Assembly (NCBI GenBank): GCA_000433775.1
Contig: HF998491.1
Span: 65,578 to 75,263 of the forward strand
Direction of reading: 5' to 3'
Source of the DNA: Corallococcus sp. CAG:1435
GTDB lineage: Bacteria; Bacillota; Clostridia; Christensenellales; CAG-314
DNA: 9,686 bases
The notes beneath the pieces were generated by a model. The model was not told where the DNA came from and made no database searches. It was given only the letters and a program-made list of their open reading frames with translations. Every line of letters begins with the position of its first letter. The first letter of the stretch is position 1. Made by a program: the position numbers and the translations under genes. This document shows positions 6,301 through 9,686 of the stretch, one piece after another.

Positions 6301-9006
6301 GCAACGCTTAGCGGTGCAACATTCCGTATTTTGAAAGACGGCGTGCTTGTTGCAACAGTTGCCGCCAACGGCGACGTTTCTGTGGCGGAAGGTCAACAAC
6401 TTGCCGCAGGCGAATACGCCGTTGTAGCGGAATATTCCGACAACAACTTTGACATGACCTTTGTAGAAAACACATTCAGCGTTGTGGAAGAAAACATGTA
6501 CTACACAGTAGATTTCGGCTTCCAGACGGCAACCAAGGTGTACGACGCAACGCAAATGCAACTTGACGTAACGGTCAAAATTTCCGACACACAGGAAGCA
6601 GTGGAAGACTTCACTGTTACCGTGAACAAAAACGGAGGCGCCGTGCAATACATTTGCGACGTTGGCACCTACGACATTGTGGTAGACGTTGACGGAGTGA
6701 GATACACCGCTTCCTACACCGTTACCAAACGCGAAATAGACGTAACCGTAGAAAACAAAACAAGCGTGTACGGCGACAGCCTTGTTGCGCTTACCGCAAC
6801 TACCGCAGACAGCGTGGCAAACGCCGAAGGACTTGAAAACATTGTTTCTCTTGCCAAACAGGACGGAACGGCGGCAGGCACCTACGCAATAACGGGTACC
6901 TGCACAAACGGCAACTACACCGTAAACTTCACAAACGGCACCTACACAATTACCAAACGTGAAATTACGGTAACGGTAAACTCTGCAAGCAGCCTTTACG
7001 GCGATGACATTGCAAGCCTTACCGCAACGGTTACCGAAGGTAGCGTACTTGAAGCAGACGGCACTGTTTACACTTTGTCCACAACTGCAACAAGCGCAAG
7101 CAACGTCGGTAATTACGACATTACGGGTACCTGCACAAACAATAACTACGCTGTAACCTTTGAAAACGAAACAGGCAGTTACACAGTTACCGCCCGTCCC
7201 ATCACCGTTGTTATTGACGACAAAGAAAGCGTGTACGGCGAAAGCCTTGCCGCTCTCACGATGCACTACGCCGAAGGTTCGTTGCAACTTGTGGGCGGCT
7301 TGACGTTGCAAAACGTGGTAAACCTCACCAAGGCGGAAGGCACCGACGCAGGCACCTACGCCATTACGGGAAGTTACACCGACGGCAACTATGACATTAC
7401 CTTTACAAACGGCACCTACACAATTACCGAACGCAAGATTACCGTAACGGTAGACGGCAAAACAAGCGTGTACGGCGACGAAATAGCAACGCTGACAGGC
7501 AAGGTTACCTCGGGTAGCGTGCTTGCAGGCGACGGCACCGTGTACACCCTGTCCACAACCGCAACAAGCGCAAGCGACGTGGGTAGTTACGACATCACGG
7601 GCACCTGCACAAACGACAACTACTCTATCACCTTTGCCAACACAAAGGGCAGTTACACAGTTACAAAACGTGCAATTACCGTTGTAATTGACGACAAAAC
7701 AAGCGTGTACGGCAACAACCTTGAAACACTCACCGCAACTACAACGGACGGCGTGGCAAATGCCGACGGAATAGCAACAATAGTTGCACTCACAAAGGAT
7801 GAGGGTGCAACGGTCGGAACGTACGACATCACAGGCGAATGCGTAAACGACAACTACACCGTTACCTTCACAAACGGTACCTACACAATTACCAAACGTG
7901 ACATTACCGTTACGGTAACGGACGTGGAAACGGACAACACGGTAACCTTTGAAGCATTGACGCAAAAATTCCGTTGGACTGTCAGCCAAGGCAACATCGT
8001 AGACGGCGACGACCTCAACGTGGAAGTGTACCTGGTGATTGGCGGAACGGAAATTACCGCCGACAATTTCAGAGCGACATTCTGTGGCGGTACGCACACG
8101 CTTACGGCACGTTTCGACAACGACAATTACAACATCTCGCTGCAAAACGGAACTCTTTCCGTGACGTTGCCCAAAGTAACGGTAGTAGATGTAGAAACTC
8201 AGTACGTTTACAGCGGAAGCGCAATCGTACCCTTCCATTGGGAAACCAACATCAGCGGCTACCTTGAAAGCGCAACGGAGTACTCCTTCAAAGCCACCTA
8301 CTACGCTGCCGACGACGTGAACAGAGAAAATCCTTTGCAGATTGTAAACGCAGGCGATTACGTAATGGTTGTGTCCATCGTACACACAAGCGCCTACCAA
8401 TTTGCCGATGAAGCGCAGACGGAATTTGACATTCACGTTGCCAAGAAGGACATTTCCGCCAGCATTTCCTTTGTGGGAATAGAAGACGTACTCATCATTA
8501 CCAACGAAGTGTTTGTAAGCGCAACAGCCGACGGCTACGACGTGGCAATTGACGTAACGCTCAAACGTGGCGAAACGGAAGTGGAATCGGTAAGCGTTGC
8601 CGGCGACTACACCGCAACTGCTGTGGTGAACGACGTCAACTACACGGGAAGCAAACAACGCTCCTTCACGGCTATTGCCGACGCCTACGCAAAGTTGAAC
8701 GACTTTGTGCAAAAGGTAGACAAACTTGACGGCACCTTCACACAGGCGCAGGCACAACTTGTTGTGGAATTGCGAGGCATTGCGCAGGGCTTCACCCAAG
8801 ACGAACTGTTGCAGATAGAAAACACGCCAGCATTCAAAACGGCTTACGAAGAATACAAACAGGCGTGGACGCAATTTGTACAACAGGCAACGGAAAAGGT
8901 GGAACTTGCCGAAAAGACCTACGACGGACTGCTTGCCGTTGTTGCAACGGTAACGGCAATGTTGCTTGCCGCAGGCGTAGTAATTAAAAAATGGCTCAGT
9001 TGCTGA
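1..9006 (+). CDS. Giant multi-domain surface protein (adhesin-like), 5'-truncated by the window edge
   Basis: The frame is open from the first base with no stop until TGA at 9004-9006, giving 3,001 residues; the true start, signal peptide and ribosome-binding site lie upstream. The TTG at 31 is only the first possible start codon in the window and has no convincing ribosome-binding site. Nearly all of the protein is predicted beta: beta-helix end, jelly-roll-like sandwiches, two InlB-B-like repeats, a second beta-helix, seven MBG repeats (core motif VYG, then GTY-ITG, then NY-TF-NGTYTITKR), Ig-like modules, and a C-terminal membrane helix with a KKW tail. Such architectures are known in secreted adhesins and stalk proteins of Bacillota; adhesion to host, plant polymer or other cells is an inference, since no ligand-binding site is identifiable. 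There is no LPXTG sortase motif. I count only 16 cysteines, five at the same position in MBG repeats. The downstream lipoprotein gene is closely coupled. The surface stalk call is firm; the ligand is unknown. Confidence 0.9.
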   Translation, partial: TGYPDSGKNGLLVGRSKAAILIDGCTISNSILYEASAMGYRFGGILGGNTASEYDSVVRNCNIWNTYLLSYRNPESGTNYGLICGEGNAVTVENFHTNMKNYTAGSFQNDKYDLSQVGLSQQVVSALDNYPLYDAYAKIYTSRLFGGSSYFTGDTSYDGILLEKSFLVDGVDKLADVYGGHGSLALTQNVQNVKIEFDVEVDAVVTVGGVTVEDTNPDGKIVEFAVGDGFKESVVNIYADGIFVARYALTSGDMSFGFLMDNVAIDDSPYLLKIEGNTLNITENATNFAIQFNAPVPEGYVYMANGQRADESNRITFAEIPVDPVVVTLESATKTYELGTYNIFVWKEFIAGNDSVYYRNVIADPNDDWTYWTFENGQFKHEYSGYTVTQVDFFVTGAESVTFDYDISWTYGSVGADYPNTFQILVDGEPAEYHTVNQGANNNTVPWSNTFELTASGESHVVSVYMKLMGQNEQSIVTLNVTTPSSADTSDTVTTANRQSPAKMTSVAAENLPSNAEKYSDNVYYTITPGITAGNTWTLSDKQFTGYIGAGGFTTDTTVLTLHFYGVDTIQIEYIYDFCPFAVALYGEMSIVDITDGTNTTLLSGICGSIDTNQIFEKKYDTVGDYVWTITVSAQFRNANYIHTAWINQITAGVAGIDLTVSYNSEYGDVTNVFAFADTPLVNSQKEISDKIQPWAVAKDGYKYVGYKINGGDLIASNGDIITLSGNTEIEFVFQPEIVIPDEKLEDFTFEFTQGDTVISEQAKFYTNYTVEAYPSDNSLLLKAPYLNIGETAKLYINNEFVLTMQEESETFYGLMYNIADNAKVDIVYSKEGSSDVTFTFFIQFEQPMEGSLISDESLMITWENDSLYPYTYNLGLSSADRAAYSAGNSGVHNSASTLKFTVQGNGVLFFDYYVSSEKGSVYGDMAVFAINNEHLALDKDDNTLHYNNLLPFTGSTGTTGIGIVGNNPFMGYLGTELLEGNYQNENAEGGRLYDKACGDVGWVSWQIPINTDVTGSDVNDIYIGFTRGSKDNSETYEDTFAIANVRFVSQQYTISAGVSNEQGGNVTSDPEIPADGLTYSGGNYTLTATVNDGYTFYGWADSVSGELVSINKTYVATVTSNVSYTAIIEPNGTYTARINGNFYETLDDALTAANEGVTGDLILYKDVTFDKDSTIPEGIHLIVPYSATDTTGYGELGNKDRVSWNVGVDPYITVTVNSGVTLTVDGQLTLGGVQHHLSQTAQGHTSGDYSQIVNNGNIVLNGDMNVIGRVTGNGVLTVNSGATLKQPFLVNNYAGGTNTLNYYEDGHFPFVQFATVNIECKQIINYGAKVSGSTSLFFFSSITTQDVVLMDAIENKETSGEGSLLWMQQGSRIEVTYDGTKCVNELHGTTNKVHLGDSGLTTLDIYGNVTLGEFSLIGYGSFDMILALPYTYNIVVKEGTLTVPADRAYKIMPGAKVTVESGATLDVLGRLYVYDGLIQADKSGKQYPTSTTLTNYGFSASGNLVVDGTLKVGAGATFAGIVQTTGTSGVIEIAEGAKLADTIKEGSEYGYTNDKTMLTLSARVFGLTHNTLTTLEAGKTYKAYSGKQFVLESFSVDSAARMDHTSETINQQMQGIFLIDEGDGLYGVYGDVYIGENVAGVTVNISGREYTTDENGKIYNAYLVIDTDGKFGYYTVGKQTNTFEGVYGTEEAFVTLTQVIKGGELDENNNYLREFDTNGITKDLDVKAYITYYGGGKSESFALTGDIADGKLVANVTFANATYPVLDSTVTVKQTSTAIATYIEEVNALATAEGSQLVTKATKAYEAYTALRDGRQNEELEFLEEYLASYEGYFKVAKSLAIVGQVTYGDGTATANVTYIDGTTAETTVNKPAYTVQNGAVVATFQWEGNYQEVAYTLSAETQNVAKVTLTVSVDNKESVYGDALEKLTAQVSGLVNGDTQESVLVLTKAGTNNAGTHDITASLKGDYQYFYNLVATKGTYTVTKRAITVVIEDKTSVYGNALAKLTATTTDDVANADGIATIVALTKDEGATVGTYAITGKCVSDNYTVTFTNESGDSQNGTYTITKRATEVTVAEHSDVMISKTDNIVFTAIRQYDKATLSGATFRILKDGVLVATVAANGDVSVAEGQQLAAGEYAVVAEYSDNNFDMTFVENTFSVVEENMYYTVDFGFQTATKVYDATQMQLDVTVKISDTQEAVEDFTVTVNKNGGAVQYICDVGTYDIVVDVDGVRYTASYTVTKREIDVTVENKTSVYGDSLVALTATTADSVANAEGLENIVSLAKQDGTAAGTYAITGTCTNGNYTVNFTNGTYTITKREITVTVNSASSLYGDDIASLTATVTEGSVLEADGTVYTLSTTATSASNVGNYDITGTCTNNNYAVTFENETGSYTVTARPITVVIDDKESVYGESLAALTMHYAEGSLQLVGGLTLQNVVNLTKAEGTDAGTYAITGSYTDGNYDITFTNGTYTITERKITVTVDGKTSVYGDEIATLTGKVTSGSVLAGDGTVYTLSTTATSASDVGSYDITGTCTNDNYSITFANTKGSYTVTKRAITVVIDDKTSVYGNNLETLTATTTDGVANADGIATIVALTKDEGATVGTYDITGECVNDNYTVTFTNGTYTITKRDITVTVTDVETDNTVTFEALTQKFRWTVSQGNIVDGDDLNVEVYLVIGGTEITADNFRATFCGGTHTLTARFDNDNYNISLQNGTLSVTLPKVTVVDVETQYVYSGSAIVPFHWETNISGYLESATEYSFKATYYAADDVNRENPLQIVNAGDYVMVVSIVHTSAYQFADEAQTEFDIHVAKKDISASISFVGIEDVLIITNEVFVSATADGYDVAIDVTLKRGETEVESVSVAGDYTATAVVNDVNYTGSKQRSFTAIADAYAKLNDFVQKVDKLDGTFTQAQAQLVVELRGIAQGFTQDELLQIENTPAFKTAYEEYKQAWTQFVQQATEKVELAEKTYDGLLAVVATVTAMLLAAGVVIKKWLSC
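1087..1968 (+). other. Two consecutive jelly-roll-like beta-sandwich modules (within the giant CDS)
   Basis: The first module (about 1087-1455) contains a strand with VTFDYDISWTYG, then TFQILVDGEPA and a HVVSVYMKLMG strand. This layout (hydrophobic strand ending in FDY, a measured-property strand, and a final strand listing an effect on the body) is typical of lectin-like or carbohydrate-binding beta-sandwiches of gut Clostridia surface proteins. The second (about 1500-1968) repeats it loosely, with IQIEYIYDF and YVWTITVSAQF strands. A threonine/serine-rich linker near 1447-1500 separates them. Sugar binding is inferred from fold resemblance only. Confidence 0.4.
1675..1985 (+). other. AT-rich, atypical-codon patch inside the giant CDS
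   Basis: By hand count, 112 of 300 bases (37%) are G or C between 1681 and 1980, whereas sampled lines at 3601 and 6001 have 58% and 57%. The codons change too: GAT, AAT, TAT, ACT, ATA and CGT-type choices replace the GAC, AAC, TAC and ACC that dominate elsewhere. The patch coincides with most of the second jelly-roll-like module and keeps the frame open. An A8 run sits at 1850-1857. A module of different origin, acquired by recombination, would explain this; relaxed selection on codon choice is the alternative. Confidence 0.6.
1969..2205 (+). other. Divergent InlB-B-like (Flg_new-type) repeat (within the giant CDS)
   Basis: Residues 657 to 735 begin with a strand IDLTVSYNSEYG, then DGYKYVGYKINGGD, and end with a GNTEIEFVFQP strand. 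The GY-yvGYkiNGG core followed by a final hydrophobic strand fits the small beta-grasp-like repeat first seen in internalin B and listed as Flg_new in domain databases. It has a helical-looking insertion (SQKEISDKIQPW) and is more diverged than the copy at 3157-3393. Its likely role is as a spacer in the extracellular stalk. Confidence 0.5.
2221..3156 (+). other. Beta-sandwich plus large jelly-roll-like module (within the giant CDS)
   Basis: The first part (2221-2556) is an Ig-like stretch of strands such as FTFEFTQGD and VTFTFFIQFEQ. The second (2557-3156, residues 853-1052) opens with a LMITWENDS strand, contains VLFFDYYVSSEKG and WVSWQIPINTD, and closes with FAIANVRFVS. The order, FDYYVSS core strand, then a GW-containing strand, then a D-FAI-NVRF closing strand, is a layout common in jelly-roll domains of gut bacterial surface proteins and glycan-binding modules. 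It resembles the module at 1087-1455, so the protein may carry three related putative binding heads. No ligand residues can be named from sequence. Confidence 0.45.
3157..3393 (+). other. InlB-B-like repeat (Flg_new_2 type) (within the giant CDS)
   Basis: Residues 1053 to 1131 match the divergent InlB-B repeat pattern well: a first strand, an EQGGNVTSDP turn, YTLTATVNDGYTFYGW, a short SGELVS loop, YVATVTSNVSYTAIIEP. The GGxV, then A-x-x-x-GY-F-GW, then TAII order is the family signature. In known proteins this small fold is a tandem spacer or binding accessory in secreted surface proteins. Here it joins the jelly-roll block to the second beta-helix. Confidence 0.75.
3400..4890 (+). other. Second, long beta-helix-like region (within the giant CDS)
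   Basis: The region starts with YTARINGNFYETLDDALTAA, the usual entry to a pectate-lyase-like beta-helix (a short cap helix followed by strands), then LILYKDVTF. Rungs recur with the motif V-x-S-G-(V/A)-T-L: NSGVTLTVDGQLTL, NSGATLKQPF, ESGATLDVLGRLYV and GTLKVGAGATF. Each describes a strand, a tight turn at GAT, and a following strand, about 20-25 residues per rung. No catalytic Asp cluster or calcium-site pattern was recognised, so an adhesive or structural role is more likely than lyase activity. A polymer-binding role is inferred. Confidence 0.6.
4891..5340 (+). other. Mixed beta modules, unassigned (within the giant CDS)
   Basis: This stretch links the second beta-helix to the helical module. 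It includes VAGVTVNISGREYTTDENGK, which looks like a carboxypeptidase-regulatory or Ig-type strand pair around an ISGREYTTDENGK hairpin, and a later strand pair VKAYITYYGGGKS and LVANVTFANATYP. I recognise no named family with confidence. Confidence 0.35.
5344..5520 (+). other. Short alpha-helical module (FIVAR-like?) (within the giant CDS)
   Basis: Residues 1782 to 1840 are rich in Ala, Glu and Lys and read as two or three helices: TYIEEVNALATAEG, KATKAYEAYTALRDG, and EELEFLEEYLASYEGYFKVAK. This contrasts sharply with the beta-rich surroundings. The AYEAYTALRD turn recalls the A-x-x-A-Y-x-x-L pattern of FIVAR-type three-helix bundles in Gram-positive surface proteins. A second helical segment with a similar TAYEEYKQAW turn precedes the membrane anchor. 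Family membership is tentative. Confidence 0.4.
6046..6150 (+). repeat. Long near-identical direct repeat, copy 1 (in MBG repeat R2)
   Basis: This segment matches 7756-7860 at 101 of 105 bases by eye, at an offset of exactly 1,710 bases (570 codons). The mismatches are at 6078, 6116, 6127 and 6137. Both copies are in frame in MBG repeats, coding for the ANADGIATIVALTKDEGAT stretch and the GTY strand. The level of identity is far above that of the other MBG copies, which suggests recent duplication or gene conversion. Confidence 0.9.
6211..6732 (+). other. Ig-like module followed by a YDG-like module (within the giant CDS)
   Basis: Residues 2071-2165 form an Ig-like module whose ATFRILKDGVLVATV and EYAVVAEYSDNNFD strands fit a bacterial Ig-like (Big) fold. 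Residues 2166-2244 carry the KVYDAT motif diagnostic of the YDG family that commonly accompanies MBG domains, followed by GTYDIVV and a YTVTKR closing strand shared with the MBG copies. Both interrupt the MBG array between R2 and R3. YDG and MBG together are typical of long extracellular stalks. Confidence 0.6.
7756..7860 (+). repeat. Long near-identical direct repeat, copy 2 (in MBG repeat R7)
   Basis: This is the partner of the segment at 6046-6150. Similarity continues more weakly on the left, across the shared GCAATTACCGTTGTAATTGA opening (5962 and 7672). Recombination between the copies would delete or add 1,710 bases, including R3 to R6, without breaking the frame. Confidence 0.9.
7900..8676 (+). 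other. Three diverged Ig-like stalk modules (within the giant CDS)
   Basis: After the last clear MBG copy come three more beta modules. The first (7900-8175) opens with DITVTVTDVE and closes with NYNISLQNGTLSVT, retaining the MBG end pattern but losing VYG. The second (8176-8448) has a VYSGSAIVPFHW motif and a NAGDYVMVV strand. The third (8449-8676) ends with VAGDYTATAVVNDVNY. All keep the (N/V)AGDY or NY turn usual in MBG-related and Ig-like repeats. They probably extend the stalk to the membrane. Confidence 0.55.
8677..9003 (+). other. Helical neck and C-terminal membrane anchor (within the giant CDS)
   Basis: Residues 2893 to about 2976 are alpha-helical (AYAKLNDFVQKVDKLDG, then AYEEYKQAWTQFVQQATEKVE). 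They lead into one hydrophobic stretch of about 19 residues (8929-8985, LLAVVATVTAMLLAAGVVI) and a six-residue tail KKWLSC. The topology is outside-to-inside: extracellular neck, membrane helix, positive cytosolic tail. No LPXTG or similar motif precedes the helix, so covalent attachment to peptidoglycan by a canonical sortase is unlikely. Confidence 0.75.
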
Positions 9007-9013
9007 AAGGAGG
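9006..9013 (+). promoter_or_regulatory. Ribosome-binding site of the lipoprotein gene
   Basis: AAAGGAGG is an almost full-length Shine-Dalgarno sequence, 7 bases from the ATG at 9021. Its first A is the last base of the giant gene's TGA stop codon. It decides the start of the lipoprotein in favour of 9021 over the in-frame ATG at 8991, which has no such site. Ribosomes finishing the giant gene would end directly on it, which favours coupled translation. Confidence 0.9.
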
Positions 9014-9020
9014 TACTGAC

Positions 9021-9614
9021 ATGAAAAAGAAACTGTTTATTATTGCAACGGTGTTGATATTGGTGCTTTCTGCGGTAACTGTTACCGCCTGCAACACCGA
9101 TGAAAAACTTTTCAACGCTTTTGTGGAAAAACTGCAAACGGGCTATCAGGCAGGCACGTTGCAGACAAAACGCACCACGGCTATCGGCGAAACACTGCTT
9201 GCGGAAACCTCGGTAAACTACACCTTTGCCGAAAACGGTTCCGCAACGGTGCAAACCACCGTCAGAAAACTGAACGAAAATCCCGTGGAAGGGGAAACGT
9301 ACTTGGAAAGCACACAAACTTCCAACCTTACGGCGGATGAAGCCAAGGAAGTTTTCTTTGACGTATCTAAAATTTCCAAGGGCAATTTTCTGAAGGGACA
9401 ATACACGCTTTCCACGGGAAAAACGCAATCCACGCTGACATTTACCGCATCTTCGGCGGAAAAAATGTTTGGCGTAACCACAGAGGAAGCGCAACGCATA
9501 TCCGATATTCAAGTTACCGTGTGCGTTGAAAACGACAAACTTGCAAGTTTGCAAATAACCTACAAACTGGATACGGCAACCACCGTTACCTTTACGGCTA
9601 CCTACGCCTACTAG
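9021..9614 (+). CDS. Small secreted lipoprotein, function unknown
   Basis: 197 residues. The N-terminus is a classic type II signal peptide: MKKK, a hydrophobic core of about 17 residues, then the lipobox VTAC with Cys24 (codon at 9090-9092) as the predicted lipidated residue. The mature part of about 174 residues alternates beta strands (ETSVNYTFAENGSATVQTT, STLTFTASS, LASLQITYKL, TVTFTATYAY) with a short helix (DEKLFNAFVEKLQTGYQAG). This strand-rich, concave-sheet-like pattern recalls LolA/LppX-type lipoproteins, but that is a guess and I recognise no family. It starts 14 bases after the giant gene, so the two are probably one operon. It may bind or stabilise the stalk protein near the membrane, or be a separate surface lipoprotein. 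Starting at 8991 would put ten extra residues ahead of the signal peptide and is rejected. Confidence 0.9.
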   Translation: MKKKLFIIATVLILVLSAVTVTACNTDEKLFNAFVEKLQTGYQAGTLQTKRTTAIGETLLAETSVNYTFAENGSATVQTTVRKLNENPVEGETYLESTQTSNLTADEAKEVFFDVSKISKGNFLKGQYTLSTGKTQSTLTFTASSAEKMFGVTTEEAQRISDIQVTVCVENDKLASLQITYKLDTATTVTFTATYAY

Positions 9615-9621
9615 GAACAAT

Positions 9622-9648
9622 GCGCTTGGGGCAACACACCCCAAGCGC
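9622..9648 (+). terminator. Perfect hairpin after the operon, probable terminator
   Basis: A perfect 10-bp stem, GCGCTTGGGG (9622-9631) and CCCCAAGCGC (9639-9648), encloses a 7-base loop, beginning 7 bases after the lipoprotein stop. The T-tract that completes an intrinsic terminator is poor: the following bases are CTGATTAAAA. It could end transcription with help from other factors or protect the mRNA 3' end. Confidence 0.65.
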
Positions 9649-9658
9649 CTGATTAAAA

Positions 9659-9674
9659 CCGCCTCAAAAAGCGG
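9659..9674 (-). terminator. Weak hairpin, possible terminator for a convergent gene
   Basis: A 4-bp stem, CCGC (9659-9662) and GCGG (9671-9674), encloses an 8-base loop. Read on the minus strand it is followed by TTTTAAT, as expected if a convergent gene lies to the right of the window. The stem is short, so this is tentative. No gene is visible in the 9615-9686 tail. Confidence 0.25.
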
Positions 9675-9686
9675 AGCGCACGTCTG

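Larger units (their letters stand above)
5725..7899 (+). repeat. Tandem MBG-domain array, seven copies (within the giant CDS)
   Basis: Seven copies of 75 to 84 residues, each with an I/L-TV-V opening strand, SVYG, a GTY- or VG-Y-containing strand, NY, and a closing GTYTITKR-type strand: R1 5725-5961, R2 5962-6210, R3 6733-6960, R4 6961-7197, R5 7198-7434, R6 7435-7671, R7 7672-7899. An Ig-like and a YDG-like module (6211-6732) separate R2 and R3. R4 and R6 form one subtype (VYTLSTTATSAS core); R2, R3, R5 and R7 form the other. MBG domains are beta-sandwich spacers found in very long secreted adhesins, so this array is probably the membrane-proximal stalk. Repeat identity at DNA level makes copy number potentially unstable. 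Confidence 0.85.

Noticed and set aside
5725..7899. CRISPR-like or satellite repeat array
   Set aside because: The periodicity of about 230-240 bases is in frame and encodes diverging protein domains, with no short identical repeats and unique spacers.
4264..8883. Minus-strand frame of 1,539 codons opposite the giant gene
   Set aside because: It is exactly codon-aligned with the sense frame and exists because sense TTA, CTA and TCA are absent. Its product is Cys/Val-rich, repeats only where the sense repeats do, and no ribosome-binding site or domain was recognised.
8991..9020. Earlier ATG start (8991) for the lipoprotein, overlapping the giant gene
   Set aside because: No Shine-Dalgarno upstream, and it would place ten extra residues before a canonical MKKK signal peptide; ATG at 9021 has AAAGGAGG at the right distance.
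8919..9644. Minus-strand frame of 241 codons opposite the lipoprotein
   Set aside because: It crosses the terminator hairpin and the gene boundary, and the plus strand has a strong ribosome-binding site, lipobox and sensible product.

Overview
The window is almost entirely one gene. A single reading frame is open from base 1 to a TGA at 9004-9006 and encodes the last 3,001 residues of a giant, beta-rich, repeat-built cell-surface protein. Its start lies upstream of the window. Fourteen bases later a second gene (9021-9614) encodes a small lipoprotein. A perfect 10-bp hairpin follows, then about 40 bases with no gene visible.

Organism. The strong AAAGGAGG ribosome-binding site, the type II lipoprotein signal, a surface protein ending in one membrane helix plus a lysine pair, and the mix of MBG, YDG-like and InlB-B-like repeats fit a Gram-positive anaerobe of the Clostridia, probably an uncultured gut lineage. 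This is inferred from gene style; no taxonomic marker is present. Base composition is about 57-58% G+C in two lines counted by hand, with one clear AT-rich patch at about 1675-1985.

Layout of the large protein: end of a right-handed beta-helix (1 to ~360); beta-sandwich and jelly-roll-like modules (~360-1968); a divergent InlB-B-like repeat (1969-2205); another sandwich and a large jelly-roll-like module (2221-3156); a clear InlB-B-like repeat (3157-3393); a second, long beta-helix-like region (3400 to ~4890) with mixed beta modules after it; a short helical module (5344-5520); a run of seven MBG repeats interrupted by an Ig-like and a YDG-like module (5725-7899); three diverged Ig-like modules (7900-8676); and a helical segment leading to a C-terminal membrane helix (8677-9003).

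Read together, this is a long extracellular stalk. Putative binding modules (helices and jelly-rolls) lie away from the membrane and stacked Ig-like repeats lie near it, tethered by one transmembrane helix. The following lipoprotein is probably co-translated with it and would sit on the outer face of the same membrane. I see no enzyme active site, no defence or mobile-element genes, no RNA gene and no CRISPR array. The most interesting signals are inside the repeat array: alternating repeat subtypes, a nearly identical 105-base segmental duplication, and a repeated single cysteine.
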